Assembly: GCF_000346465.2 (NCBI RefSeq)
Contig: NC_034009.1
Location: 22,034,706-22,098,705, forward strand
Length of the DNA: 64,000 nucleotides
Reading direction: 5' to 3'
DNA from: Prunus persica
Taxonomy: Eukaryota; Streptophyta; Magnoliopsida; Rosales; Rosaceae
In this document: piece by piece, positions 43,754 through 55,820 of the stretch
How the letters are laid out: each line of letters opens with the position of its first letter
How positions within the stretch are numbered: the first letter of the stretch is position 1
The notes under the pieces: generated by a model
Seen by the model: only the letters and a program-made list of their open reading frames with translations
Database searches by the model: none
Told to the model about the DNA's origin: nothing
Program-made: the position numbers and the translations under genes

Positions 43754-45330
43754 TAATAACCCGATCCTTAATTAATTATTCATTATTAAGTTATTATGAG
43801 AAAAGACTATTTTGCCCCTAGAATATTTTATTGGGTCAAAAGTTGACTTTTTGCTCGGGAAGGAATTAGAGAATTTTAGTTACACCGTTGCATAGAGCAT
43901 GTCAAGATGAGTCTGTAGACACGTAGTGGACTCAAATCGGAGTTGTAACAAAGAAGTTACGATCAAAATGAAGTTAAGTTTTGAAAAGAAGGTCAATTAT
44001 GTCATTTGTGACCGACACCTGCCAGGTGTCGGACATGCACAGGGTTCTGCTCAGATTCCAAAGTGGAGTTTGGGTCGGGTCCTGTCAACGTTGTATCAGA
44101 GCATTAGGTTTAACTTCCTGTAGACTCCGCACTACATGTGCATTCCAGTTTTAATGAATTTCTGCTTCTTGTGACAATCTTGTGCCCAAAGCGTGGTGGC
44201 TTTCGTAGAAGGACTAGGCTGTCATCCCGACTCTGGGGACAGGATCCCCAAATCGGACCAGAGGAATTCCTTATTCCTGCACCGGTACCTGAACTGGTGG
44301 AGCAGTCATTTGTTGGAGATTCTGCAGGGGCAGCACCAGTGATGCACACATTACTTGGAGATCTCCACTTCCAGCAGACTTTAGAGGTGTTCACCAAGGC
44401 TCTAGCTAGGATAGGGCAACCCAGAGATCCCTCCCTGAGTTATGCCGACCAAGCTAGGAGGATTGAGGCCACCGATTTTGATGGTGATGGTGACCCAGCT
44501 ATAACCGAGGAGTGATTAGAGTGAATGGAGCGGATCATGGAGTTGATGGCCGTTCCATAGAATCGCAAAGTGACCTTGGCCACTTTCTTTTGGCCAGAAA
44601 TGCTAGGTACTGGTGGGAATCAATCAGGAAGAGATATCAGGACCCATCAGCTATCATGTGGTCGTTAGTCAGAGCAGCGTTTGATAGCCAGTACTATCCA
44701 CTCGCATACCAGAACATGAAGATGGAAGAGTTCCTGTAGTTGGCACAAGGGTGATGATCGCACTGGAGTATGAAAAGAAGTTTAATGAGTGGTCTAAATA
44801 TTGTATTCCACTGGTAGAGAATGAAAGGAAGAAGTGTCAACTGTTTACAGCGGGATTAGTATGTTCTTATGTATTTTCTAAACTTTATTTTTGGTCTACT
44901 CACATTTTCAATGTTTTGCTCCCCCAGGCAATAGACGTGCATCTGTGAGCCACCATAGGGCAGTTTCGACTTCATGCACTACCTCGGTTTGATGTAGGGT
45001 TCTTGGTTCACAAGTTGTTACCTTCCTTGTAAATTGATCAGTATAGTTGCTCTGATATTGCCCTAGGAAGTATTTAACTATTGGAACGTATTTATATATA
45101 TATACTGGCAGTTGGTGTATATATCTAAATGCTTGTTGACAGGTGTAAATTTTGGGAATGTTCAATTTACAGAGGAAATTCTGCTGAATTTTTGACAGAA
45201 GTCAAACCTAAAATGAAGTTAAGTTTTGAAAAGAAGGGCAATTAGGTTATTTGTGCCCGACACCCGCCAGGTGTCGGACACGCACAGGGTTCGGCTCAGA
45301 TTCCAAAGTGGAATTTGGGTCGGGTCCTGT
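43754..45330 (+). mobile_element. Shrunken gypsy element inserted in copia B integrase
   Basis: It starts TGTAATAACCCGATCC (43752) and ends GGGTCGGGTCCTGT (45330). GTTG occurs at both junctions (43750-43753 and 45331-45334), and copia B coding sequence continues across. The left LTR (43752-44087) has lost most of its middle compared with the 1.9-kb solo LTR. A primer-like TTGTATCAGAGC follows at 44091. A gag remnant lies at 44138-44850. The part from about 44860 is the 3' portion of the second LTR (CCACT/CTCACATTTTC, GTCGGACACGCACAGGGTTC). Pol is completely gone. Confidence 0.85.
44138..44870 (+). pseudogene. Gypsy gag remnant
   Basis: Plus-strand frames give a leader-like region, then ARNARYWWESIRKRYQDPSA and FDSQYYPLAYQNMKMEEFL, a stop, and EYEKKFNEWSKY, IPLVENERKKCQLFTAGL. 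This matches the Retrotrans_gag domain of plant gypsy elements. Frameshifts at about 44510 and 44740 break it. It ends where LTR sequence begins. Confidence 0.8.
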
Positions 45331-47274
45331 GTTGAGACAGGAAAGGCTAAGTTTTTAGAATATGATGAGGGCAATGAAGGGGCAAACAAGAATTTTACTT
45401 TTGATGAAGAAGGAGAAATAGGAGCAGAAGATTGCAATCCAAGCAATATTCCTATCATAACCTATGAGTTAACTCAAACTTTGTCACAACCTGAGGCACC
45501 AATTGAGCTTAGGAATGAAAACCAAAATGCTAGGGAAATACAAGAAGAACTAAATGAAATGGACCTGCCCATAGAACCACAACCACAACAACAAGAAATT
45601 AGAAGATCCACAAGAGAAATGAGAGCTAATACATTGCCAGATTTTGTTTACTTGAATGAGACATATTCTGATGATTGTGATTTTAATGACCCAATGAGTT
45701 ACAATGAGGCTATAACTAGTGAACATTCTGAAAAATGGCTTGAGGCAATGCAAAGTGAATTGCAGGCAATGGAAGCCAATAAAGTGTGGGAGTTAGTTGA
45801 ATTGCAGCAAGGAATGAAGCCTATAGGGTGTAAATGGGTGTTCAAAACCAAAAGGGACTCAAAGGGCAATATTGAGAGGCATAAAGCTAGACTTGTAGCT
45901 AAGGGTTTCACACAACAAGAGGGGATTGATTATACTAAAACTTTCTCCCCAGTTTCAACCAAAGATGCTTTTTGGATTATTATGGCACTTGTGACACATT
46001 TTGACATGTTTTTACATCAAATGGATGTAAAAACAGCCTTTCTAAATGGTAAATTGAGTGAGGAGATTGTTATGCAGCAACCAGAAGGATTTGTCGAAGA
46101 AGATAGTAAGCAGTTAGTGTGCAAACTGAAGAAATCAATCTATGGTTTGAAACAGGCTTCAAGGCAGTGGTATTTGAAGTTTCATAAGATAATTACATCA
46201 TATGGCTTTGCTGAGAATAGGTTGGATGAGTGCGTATACTTGAAGAATAGTGGGAGTAGATTTATCTTTCTTGTTCTCTATGTAGATGATATTCTCCTTG
46301 CTGATGAGAGCCTCTTATATGAAACAAAGAATTTTCTATCTATGAATTTTGAAATGAAGGATCTTGGAGAATCTTCCTATGTCCTAGGTATTGAGATTCA
46401 TAGAGATAGAGCATGGGGGCTGTTAGGTTTATCGCAGAAAGCTTACATAGAAAAGGTGTTTAAAAGGTTCAATATGCAGCAAAGTAATGGAGCAGAAGTG
46501 CCAATTTCAAAAGGAGATAAGCTGAGTCAAGAAGATTGTCCAAAGAATGATTTTGAGAAGGCAGAAATGAGAGACAAGCCATATGCTTCAGTTGTAGGAA
46601 GTATCATGTATGCACAAGTGTGTACACGACCAGATTTAGCTTTTTCAGTCAGTGTTTTGGGAAGATACCAAGCTAATCCAGGTTTGGTTCATTGGAAGGC
46701 TGCCAAGAAGGTTCTCAAATACATGCAAAGGACTAAAGACTACATGTTGGTTTTTAGGAGGACAGATAAATTAGAATTAGTTGGCTATTGTCATGCAGAT
46801 TTTGCAGGATGTGCAGACACAGCTAGATCAACTTCTAGTTTTGTTTTTATGATGGGAGGTGGAGCTGTTGCTTGGAAGAGTGTGAAGCAATCAATAATAG
46901 CTACATCTACCATATATGCAGAATTTATAGCTTTTTATGAGGCTGCAAACCATAGTAATTGGCTTAAGAATTTTATACATGATTTGAGGATAGTAAGTTC
47001 CATAGAAAGACCAATTCAGTTGTACTATGATAACAAAGCAATAGTTTTCTTCTGTAGAAATAACAAGAGATCCTCAGGACTCAAACACATGAAAGTTAAG
47101 TACCTATCTGCTAGGGAACAAGTCAGAGATGGTGAAATAAATGTTGATTACATAAACACTACAGAGATGATAGCTGATCCATTAAACAAGACATTGCCTA
47201 ATTCAGTTTTCATAGGCATGTCAACAGTATGGGAGTGCTATCAAGCTTTGAAGACGCCTTATTTGCCAATATGA
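45226..47274 (+). CDS. Copia B reverse transcriptase and RNase H, open frame fused to a gypsy LTR tail
   Basis: A 682-codon frame is uninterrupted. The first 35 codons are translated gypsy LTR; copia sequence starts at ETGKAKFLEYDEG (45334). There is no ATG near the frame start, so this part of the ORF is not a natural protein start. The copia part has the integrase-RT linker, reverse transcriptase (GCKWVFKTKRDSKGNIERHK, QMDVKTAFLNGKLSEE, LVLYVDDILL with the YVDD catalytic motif) and RNase H (HADFAGCADTARST, SIIATSTIYAEFIA, KHMKVKYLSAREQV). It stops at 47272, about 400 bp before the 3' LTR. In its original state it was the C-terminal half of the polyprotein. Long openness fits the youth of copia B. 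Confidence 0.9.
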   Translation: MKRRAIRLFVPDTRQVSDTHRVRLRFQSGIWVGSCVETGKAKFLEYDEGNEGANKNFTFDEEGEIGAEDCNPSNIPIITYELTQTLSQPEAPIELRNENQNAREIQEELNEMDLPIEPQPQQQEIRRSTREMRANTLPDFVYLNETYSDDCDFNDPMSYNEAITSEHSEKWLEAMQSELQAMEANKVWELVELQQGMKPIGCKWVFKTKRDSKGNIERHKARLVAKGFTQQEGIDYTKTFSPVSTKDAFWIIMALVTHFDMFLHQMDVKTAFLNGKLSEEIVMQQPEGFVEEDSKQLVCKLKKSIYGLKQASRQWYLKFHKIITSYGFAENRLDECVYLKNSGSRFIFLVLYVDDILLADESLLYETKNFLSMNFEMKDLGESSYVLGIEIHRDRAWGLLGLSQKAYIEKVFKRFNMQQSNGAEVPISKGDKLSQEDCPKNDFEKAEMRDKPYASVVGSIMYAQVCTRPDLAFSVSVLGRYQANPGLVHWKAAKKVLKYMQRTKDYMLVFRRTDKLELVGYCHADFAGCADTARSTSSFVFMMGGGAVAWKSVKQSIIATSTIYAEFIAFYEAANHSNWLKNFIHDLRIVSSIERPIQLYYDNKAIVFFCRNNKRSSGLKHMKVKYLSAREQVRDGEINVDYINTTEMIADPLNKTLPNSVFIGMSTVWECYQALKTPYLPI

Positions 47275-47667
47275 AGGAATATTTTGACTTTGATTCTGTT
47301 GAATTTTTGCAATATGAGTAAGGACAGATTATAAATATTAAGGAGCTCTTTATATATATTGAGCATTAAAGTTAAACCACTCAGTGGTTATAAAGTGGAC
47401 CATTCATATATCAGGAATGATACTTCACAGTTTAGCACTTCTGATATATGCAAACATAACCATGACTTGCTGGTACTCTATGTGGATTTTGTTGCTTGTG
47501 GTGATTGTAGGTGGATGATACCATATCATTTAGATATCATGTCTGCAATCCTATGAGTTGATGATACCATACCTTATCAAATGAGCTTTCCAAACTGTGC
47601 ACATAAGGAACCGATTCTGAGGCAGTAAGGAAGTGTTTTAAATAGATGTTGCACTCAAGTGGGAGAA
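47275..47667 (+). other. 3' untranslated region of copia B
   Basis: Non-coding stretch between the pol stop and the 3' LTR. It contains a partly repeated word GGATGATACCATATCATTTA/GTTGATGATACCATACC (47513 and 47556) and ends in the purine tract AAGTGGGAGA that would prime plus-strand DNA synthesis. Confidence 0.75.
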
Positions 47668-48068
47668 TGTAAGACCCTAATTGAGTTTGCATCTATTTAA
47701 GGCACAAAATCTGTTAAGGAATAAAAGTGGAAAGTTTTTATTTGATTAGCCGGATACTTGGAGGTGAAGAAGGAATGAAATAAAAGGAGATATCTATCCT
47801 ATTCTGTCATGGATTCTAGAGGTGATTAAGGCATGATTTAGGTAATCTTTTATGGGCAAGAAACCTAGGTCAAATCACCTATAAAAACAAGGTTTAGGTC
47901 CCCGATCTTATACACATTCAAGCATACAAATCCTACCACATATTAGGAGTGCATAAGGCGTATAGAAAGATTGGAAGACCTTTGCTTGGTGCTCAAGATC
48001 TTTTCTATCCAGTTCTCATGGCTTCTTAAGGTTAGTACTTATAGCTTGTTTGATCTTAAAGTCTAACA
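47668..48068 (+). repeat. 3' LTR of copia B
   Basis: 401 bp, matching the 5' LTR at all but about a dozen positions. It ends GTCTAACA before the CATAC duplication. Confidence 0.93.
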
Positions 48069-48149
48069 CATACTTCAAACCCTATACCCACAAGCATGGT
48101 GGGAATAACTTAACTAAGACGAACGAAACCAACAAACTATTAGGTTGAG
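48069..48149 (+). other. Copia A leader between copia B and the Athila insertion
   Basis: Short non-coding piece beginning with CATAC. AACAAACTATTAGGTTGAGG (48131) resembles AACAAATCGTTAAGTTGAGG just left of copia B (40509). The junction with Athila pol lies near 48150. Confidence 0.5.
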
Positions 48150-51100
48150 GTCTAGTTCTCTAGAGGCATCATATTACGTCGACTAATTTTTCCCAACTTT
48201 TGACAACTTGGACAAGTCTTGCAAAATTCATACACATCTTTGAAAAGTCTAGGCCAATAAAAACCACATTGAAGAATTTTGGCCGAAGTCTTTTTGGAAG
48301 AAAAGTGACCTCCACAAGCCTCAGAATGACAAAAAGATATGACACTAAATATTTCATCATCAGGAACACATCTACGGATTACCTGGTCGGGAAAATATTT
48401 GAAGAGATACGGGTCATCCCAAAAGAATTTTCTCACCTCAACCATAAATTTCTTTTTATCTTGTGAGGTCCAATGAGGTGGGATAAGACCTGTAGCAAGA
48501 AAATTCACAATATTAGCAAACCATGGTAATTTAGAAACACCAAACAATTGTTCATCAGGAAATGAATCTTTTATAGGCAAATATTCAGAAGGCTCCTCAA
48601 AAGATATCCCAGAAAGATGGTCTACAACAACATTCTCCACTCCTTTCTTGTCCTTGATTGTAAGATCAAATTCTTGGAGAAGCAAAATCCATCTAATCAA
48701 TTGTGATTTGGCTTCCTTCTTTGTCAATAAATACTTCAAGGCTAAATGATCTGTAAAAAAAAACAATTTGTGAGCCCAAAATATATGACCTAAACTTTTC
48801 CAATGCAAAAACTACAGCAAGCAATTCTTTTTCAGTTGTAGTGTAATTTTTGTGTGCACTATTCAAAGTTCTGCTTGCGTAGCAGATAACAACAGGCTTC
48901 TTGTCTTTTCTTTGGCCTAACATTGCTCCAATAGCACCATCACTAGCATCACACATTATTTCAAATGGCATGGACCAATCTGGGGGCTGCATTACAGGAG
49001 TTGATGTTAGCATTTTAATCAATTTCTCAAATGCTTCTTGACATGCATAAGTCCAATCAAATTTAGCATCTTTCTCTAAGAGATTATTCAATGGCCTTGC
49101 AATTGCACTAAAATTTTGTATGAATGTCCGGTAGAAACCTGCATGTCCCAAAAAAGATCTAATATCTTTAACAGTTTTAGGAATAGGCAAATTAGCAATT
49201 AAATCAATTTTTGACTTACCCACTTCAATTCCTTTGTGAGAAACAATGTGTCCAAGTACTATGCCAGATGTGACCATGAATTGGCATTTCTCCCAGTTAA
49301 GCACCAAATTTTTCTCTTTACACCTGATAAGAACATTCTCCAAATTAGATAAACAATCAGAAAATGAATCACCACATACAGTAATATCATCCATGAAAAC
49401 TTCTAAATATTTTTCTACCATGTCACTAAATATGCTTATCATGCAACGTTGGAATGTGGTTAGTGCATTGCAAAGACCAAAAGGCATTTTTCTAAAAGCG
49501 AAAGTTCCAAATGGGCAAGTGAAAGTGGTTTTTTCTTGATCTTCTAATGAAATCTCAATTTGATAATATCCTGAATAACCATCTAAAAAATAATAATACA
49601 TAGGCCCTGCAACTCTTTCCAAAATTTGGTCAAGAAATGGTAAAGGAAAATGATCATTTCTTGTGACTGAGTACAATTTACGATAATCAATACACATTCT
49701 CCATCCAGTAGTGACCCTAGTTGGTACCATTTCTCCATTATCATTTTCAACTACTGTGACTCCTGATTTGTTAGGAACAACCTGTGTAGGACTTACCCAT
49801 TTGCTATCAGAAATTGGATATATGACACCTGCATCCCAAAGTTTAAGTACTTCTTGTTGCACAACTTCTTTCATTGTTGGGTTAAGTCTACGTTGAGCCT
49901 GCCTAACTGGTTTAGCATCTTCTTCAAGAAAAATTTGGTGTATGCAAACCAAAGGACTAATACCTTTAATATCAGATAAAGTCCATCCAATAGTAGTCCT
50001 ATGATCTTTCAAAACTTTAAGTAACATACCTTCATCCAAAAGCTCGAGTTTAGAAGATATTACCACAGGATAAGTCACATCTTCTCCAAAAAAGCATATT
50101 TAAGTCCAGTAGGAAGAGGCTTCAATTCACACTTTGGGGCTTCTTCACTTGATGATTTTGTCCCATCACTCACAGTTGGCAGCTCCTCATATTTTGGTAT
50201 CCAACCATTATGTTCTTGTACCTGTGCAGAATCCAACAAAGAACAAAGATATTGTACTTCAAAATCTTGTGCAAAATTACAATCCCCATTTACTAAATAA
50301 ATTTGCAATGGATCAGAAGAAAAAGAAGAATTAAAGCAATTTTGAACAATTGTCTTGATCATGTAAACTTCTTTGTCATCATTTCATTGTTTGCGGGCTG
50401 CTTGCAAATGTTGAATATGTTGAGCTCCAATGTCATGTTCCCAAATGATAGTTGCATAAGTCCATTCCTGCAATTTATATGAGCATTAGATGTAGCAAGA
50501 AATGGCCTTCCAAGAATAATAGGAATTTGAGAATTAGAATACACAACTGGTTCAGTATCCAAAACTATAAAATCAACTGGAAAATAAAATTTGTCTACCT
50601 GAACCAGCACATCTTCTACCATACCTCTTGGGATTTTGACTGAACGGTCAGCCAATTGCAATGTTATTGAGGTGGGTTTTAATTCACCAAGACCCAATTG
50701 CTTATAAACCGAGTAAGGCAACAAATTAACACTAGCACCCAAATCCAATAAAGCTTGCTCAATGATAAAATTTCCAATAATATAAGAATTTGTGGGACAA
50801 CCTGGATCTTTGTACTTGGGTGGAGTATTAGTTTGAAGAATTGCACTTACATTTTCAGTTAAAAATGTCGTCTTATCAACATTGTGCTTTCTTTTGATAG
50901 TGCATAAATCCTTTAAAATTTTTGAATATGAAGGAATTTGTTTTATAGCATCCAAAAGAGGTATTTTGATTTTCACTTGTTTAAAAACCTCCAAAATTTC
51001 AGGATTTTGATTTGTCTTTACATCCTTAAGTGCTTCTGGGAATGGAGCAAGAAAAGGGCACTTAACAATTTCAGAATCATTATTTTTTTTTTCATTATTT

Positions 51101-52680
51101 TTGGATTTTTCTAAATTCTTTTTATTTTCAACTGCTACTAAATCATCTTTCCCAATTATTTTTCCACTACGAAGAGTAGTGACAGCCTTCACATATTCAT
51201 GCTTATTTTCATTCAAAGAAGAAGAAGAAGGGGTAGTTACCTCTAACTGTGCATGTGGATTAGGTTGGACTTGAGAAGGAAATTTACCCTTTTCTTGAAT
51301 TGACAGTGAAGAAGTGAGTTTGGAAAGAGTGCTCTTAATCTCACCAATGTCTTGTGCATTCTTTTGATTTGTGGCAGTTTGGCTTTGTATGAATTGCTTC
51401 ATAACATCTTCCAAATTTGATGGCGATCATTGTCCTTCCACCTGTGAAGAAGAATAATAAAAAGAATTAGATTTTTGTTGAGGCACATTATTATTAGTAT
51501 TATTTCTCCAACTGAAATTTGGGTGGTTTCTCCATCCTGGATTATAAGTTTTAGAAAAAGTGGATGGTTTTTTAAATAGATTCACAAAGTTTGCTTGATC
51601 ATGCAACATTTCTCTGAAATCTGGAAGTGTTGGAAACTCTTTTGTTACATGTCCCATGACCCCGCAAACTTCACAAATCTCAAAAATTTCTTAACTTGCA
51701 ATTGAATTAACTTTTTGAGGCAATTTTGATTTTAGAGTTTCAACTTCCCTAGCCATTGTTGCCAATTGAGTTTTGAGACTATCTTCCTCCTTAAGGTGAT
51801 AAATACCGCCTCTAGAAGGATTAATAGAAAATTTTGCCTTTTGGGAATTAGGCTTAAATGTGTTGGGAGTGCTCCAAATCTAAGATTTCTCTGCAAGTTC
51901 ACCAAGAAAATCAAAAGCATCTTCAGGATCTTTATACATAAAATTTCCATTGCACATCATCTGAATAAATTGTCGATCTTTAGGTGTTAAGCCATCATAA
52001 AAATGACTTACCACCCTCCATCTTTCAAAACCATGGTGAGGACATAACATTAACAAATCTTTAAATCTTTCCCAAGCTCGAGGTAAAGACTCAGTGTCTT
52101 TTTGAGAAAATGTGGTCATTTGTCTTTTCAAAGAATTTGTCTTTTGAATTGGGAAAAATTTCTTGACAAATTTAGTTTGGATTTCAAGCCATGTTCCAAT
52201 TGTTCTTGGCCTTAGCGAATAAAGCCAAGTTTTCGCTTTATCTTTCAGTGAAAATGGAAAAAGTTTTAGCAAAACTGCATCAAGCCTACACCCTTGTGTT
52301 CGAAAAGTTCCACAAACTTCCTCAAACTCACGCACATGTGAGTATGGATTTTCAGATTCCACTCCATGAAAAGTTGGTAAAAGTTGTATCATGCCTGGTT
52401 TAAAATCAAAAGTTTGACCATTTAACGGAAAAATGATTCATAATGGCACACTAGTACGAGCAGGATGCAAATAATCATGTAATGTCCTAACAAGTGGATT
52501 CTCATCATTATGAACACTACGATTCTCATCATTATGAACACTGCGATTATCTTCATCATTTTGGGGCCCTTCCAATGCATTATTGTTATTATTATTATTC
52601 TCAGCCATTTGTGATGAAATTTGGTCAAATTGAGGTTTCTTTGTAAATCTACCAAACCGATCACGATATCTCATAAAAAA
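48150..52680 (-). pseudogene. Athila-type gypsy gag-pol, 3'-truncated, minus strand
   Basis: Minus-strand order: N-terminal MRYRDRFGRFTKKP (52674); gag (MIQLLPTFHGVESENPYSHV, KFVKKFFPIQKT, CPHHGFERWRVVSHFYDGL); a knuckle-like CEVCGVMGHVTKEFP with its third cysteine lost; protease (LLDLGASVNLLPYSVYKQL, IILGRPFLATSNAHI); reverse transcriptase (GWRMCIDYRKL, PFGTFAFRKMPFGLCNA, VFMDDITVCGDSF); RNase H ([35 protein letters not shown]); and the integrase zinc finger ([29 protein letters not shown]). The integrase core and the 3' LTR are missing; pol ends within MPLEN at about 48152. Breaks occur near 51420, 51660, 51870, 52438, 50070 and 48750. The GASVN protease and FMDD motifs, with a tRNA-Asp primer site, indicate Athila/Tat. 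Confidence 0.9.
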
Positions 52681-52877
52681 AAATAAAGAAGCAACAAATA
52701 AAAAAAACTAAACTAATTTTTTTTTATTTAAAAACAATGACAAAAGCAAACAAAAAACAAAAAATAAAAACATAAATGAAAAATTGAGTTTGATAAGCCT
52801 TACCGAATTAGCTTTGGAAACTAAAACCGCAAACCTTAACAATGAATTTCCTTGTGCTACTTTTCGCTTCACCGCTA

Positions 52878-52893
52878 CCCGGCAATGGCGCCA
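52878..52893 (-). promoter_or_regulatory. Primer binding site of the Athila element (tRNA-Asp type)
   Basis: On the minus strand TGGCGCCATTGCCGGG, with one change from the usual Athila/Tat TGGCGCCGTTGCCGGG, lies 6 bases inside the LTR. Confidence 0.85.
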
Positions 52894-52899
52894 AAAACT

Positions 52900-53988
52900 T
52901 GTTGCGTCTACCCAAGTGCAAGTAGTCACACGTACTAATAATCTTGGAAGTCGAAGTATCATATCCTCAAGGAGCAGGTAGGCAAATATCTGCACACAAA
53001 GAAATAATTAAACGTATCACAATAAAAGTGACAAGCAAAATGAAAAAGTAATTTGATTTGATTGTTGTGGAAATTGAGTCTAAAAATGAAATATCAATAA
53101 TGGAAATGCTAAGGCATCAAAGTTCAATTCTTTAAACAAAGTATGTTTCATGCTCTTTAATCCAAATTATAACTCGATTAAAATCATCATTGAGAAACTT
53201 TAACCGGAAGATAAAGAAATTAAAACCAATTTAATTTTTCAATGTTATCTTTTATTAATGATTGTTCAGAAAATGGAATTTCTTAATATTTACTCTTTTA
53301 ATTTAAAAGCAAGCTAAGTCAGTTCTTAACAATGAGAAAAATATAATTGAACTCATGAAAAGATAATAGCACTTAACATCAAACAAAATAAAAGGATATG
53401 AAAATATTGAACAACCAAAAATAAAAGAATTTAGCAATTCATACCGTATATTGGATTAAAGAACAATTCACAAACTTACTCAAAGAACATTCCCATTAGT
53501 CTTAGCTAGAGCTCTAGCAACTCATTACAAAGGAAAACATAAACTAAATGTATAAAGAAATCTGTCGTAGGGGTGCCCTTTCCAACTAAGTTGAAGGGTG
53601 ATTTATAGTAGTCAATGAGGTGAGTGTGAAGTAGGGATTAATTGGATTAAGCATGTGTTGATGGTGGAGAGTTAGTGGAAAATAAATAACGGTGACGTAG
53701 GTGGGTGTTAAATGGCTATGAATGACATAAAATAGGCTTTTTAGCTTCAACGGTTTTGTCTTCTCTTCTCCCTCTTTACTTCTCTTTACAATCACAATAA
53801 TCCCACAATCAATTCTTCAATAAAAATCCACCAGCAATTCTCTTCACACCTAGCTTGAACTTGGACAAATGTATGTCTTCATCTTTTGGCTTTCCAACTT
53901 CCTACAGAAGATAAATTCACCTAATAAGTTCACCAAATTAGTATAGAAAATTCATAAATTCAGTTGGTGAGAATAAAATGTAACAACA
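52900..53988 (-). mobile_element. 5' LTR of the Athila element
   Basis: In plus coordinates it runs from TGTTGCGTCTACCC to ATGTAACAACA, about 1.09 kb. The inner border is fixed by the primer site. The outer border is chosen from the TGTTG/CAACA pair and is tentative. No coding sequence is supported. It resembles the solo LTR at 29817-31108 in landmark order. Confidence 0.65.
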
Positions 53989-54073
53989 AGTGAATTATAT
54001 TTATTAAGCCAAAATTATATCATAAAGTCTCCAAAATAATATTAAAAAGATGTAATTTGAGACTCTCATCAGC
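53989..54073 (+). other. Copia A leader just upstream of gag
   Basis: AT-rich non-coding sequence between the Athila LTR and the copia A gag frame. Confidence 0.5.
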
Positions 54074-55820
54074 TTCGCAAAGTGAAACTTGTCCTTAAAA
54101 TGGATGAGATTGATTATGTGTTGACACAAGCCCCACCACATATTCCTCCTGACCAAACAGCTACTTAGGAATAACTGGTTATGAGAAGCATGATAGTAGA
54201 GGTAAATGTTACTTACTAGCATCCATGAACAATGAGCTACTAAAACAACATGAAGATATGGATGATTGTGCTTCCATATTGCTTCACCTTAAAGAGCTTT
54301 ATGGTGAAGCTACTCTTAGCTTGCGTTACAATATAATATGTGAACTTGTCAACATAAAGATGACAAGAGGGACTCCGATTAATCAGCATGGTCTCAAGAT
54401 AATATCATTACTTGAGAAATTAGAAAAATTGGATTCTCCATTTAATGCTAAAGTTCAGCAAGACTTTTTTCTTTTGTCCCTCTCATCAGATTTTTCCCAA
54501 TTTGCTATGAACTATAATATGGGAAAGATGGAAAGTTCCTTATCTGAGATACTCAATATGGCTATAGTAGCTGAAAAGAATATCTCAAAGGATAAAGGGT
54601 TGAAAGGGACAGTTGCGGTGTTTGAAAAGGATTCTTCCTCCTCTTCCAAATCCAAACCGAAAGGAAAGGATAAGGGAAAAAAGAAGAAAAGTTTTCTAAA
54701 ACCCAAGGAAGGAAAAATAACAAAGAAAGTCAAGGAACCGAAAGGAACTTTCTTTCACTGTGGAAAGGATGGACATTGAGAGAGGAATTGCAAGGATTAC
54801 CTCGCAAGCTTCAAGAACAAGCCTTCGAATGGTAACACTCTTGTTCTTGAATCAGTTTTTACAGTTAATACTTCTACCTAGATAGTTGATTCAGGAGCTA
54901 GTCAACATATTTGCAATTGTGTGCAGGGACTAATGGGAAGTAGAAGACTCGCAAAAAGAGAAATGGTGCTAACTGTGGGTAATAGCACTAAGGTAGCTGC
55001 CAAAGCTGTAGGCACCTATCATCTCAATCTACCTTCTGGGGAGACCCTGAATTTAAATAATTGTTATTTCATTTATGGTTGTGTAAAGAATTTAATATCT
55101 GTCTCTATGCTTTTAAGAGACGGATTTGTTGTTTTGTTTGACAAACTACTTTGTTCTATTTCACATAATAATCGAATTATTGCTTATGCAAATTTGATTG
55201 ATGGTTTTTTTCATTTGGAAATGAATGGTATTATTAATTGTATGAATAAAGATGCATCTAGACTTAAAAAGGCCTAGTGATGTGGATAACTCAACTAAAT
55301 TGTGGCACCTCAAACTTGGACACATTGGCCAAGATAGGATTCACCAGATGGCCAAAGATGAATGCCTTGGATCTTTAGACCCTGCTCCTATGCCTACTTG
55401 TGAATCTTGTCTACAAGGTAAAATGACCAAGTCTCCTTTTACTAGTAAAGGAGAGAGTTATAGAATTGTTGGGGTTGATCCACAAAGATATTTGTGGACC
55501 TTTGTCTACAAACGCAAGGGGAGGTTATTCATACTTCATTACCTTTACCAATGATCATTCACGGTTCGGGTATTTATACTTAATGAAGCATAAGTCTGAA
55601 TCTTTTGAAAAGTTTCAGAAATTCAGAAATGAAGTTGAAAACCAAACTGGCAAGAGTATTAAAATCTTTAGATCCGATCGAGAAGGTGAATACTTAAGCA
55701 CAGAGTTTCTTGATTACCTCAAGGAACATGGCATCTTATCACAATAGACTCCCCAGGGAATCCACAACACAATGGGGTCTTTGAAAGAAGAAATCGAATC
55801 TTAATGGATATGGTTCATTC
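54074..55820 (+). pseudogene. Copia A gag, protease and integrase, first part (decayed)
   Basis: Gag begins within LRKVKLVLKMDEIDYVL near 54073. After stops it continues from 54225 (NNELLKQHEDMDDCASILLH, LKELYGEATLSLRYNIICEL) to a Lys-rich zone. A zinc knuckle, FFHCGKDGH-stop-ERNC, has lost its first cysteine. Protease has the DSGA motif in IVDSGASQHICN near 54887. GAG pre-integrase reads KLWHLKLGHIGQDRI. Integrase includes CESCLQGKMTKSPF, then after a frameshift HKDICGPLSTNARGGYSYFI and SDREGEYLSTEFLDYLKEHG. It breaks at 55820 in DMVHS, where the solo LTR entered, and continues at 57885. Multiple stops show that copia A is older than copia B. Confidence 0.88.

Larger units (their letters stand above)
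40535..48068 (+). mobile_element. Copia B, 7.5 kb, with two LTRs and a CATAC duplication
   Basis: The LTRs (40535-40934 and 47668-48068) start TGTAAGACCC and end GTCTAACA. CATAC lies directly outside both ends (40530-40534 and 48069-48073). A primer site follows the 5' LTR, and a purine tract (AAGTGGGAGA) precedes the 3' LTR. The two LTRs differ at about a dozen sites of 400, mostly transitions, so this is one of the younger insertions. It carries gag, protease, integrase, reverse transcriptase and RNase H in copia order, interrupted by a gypsy remnant at 43754-45330. Confidence 0.95.
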
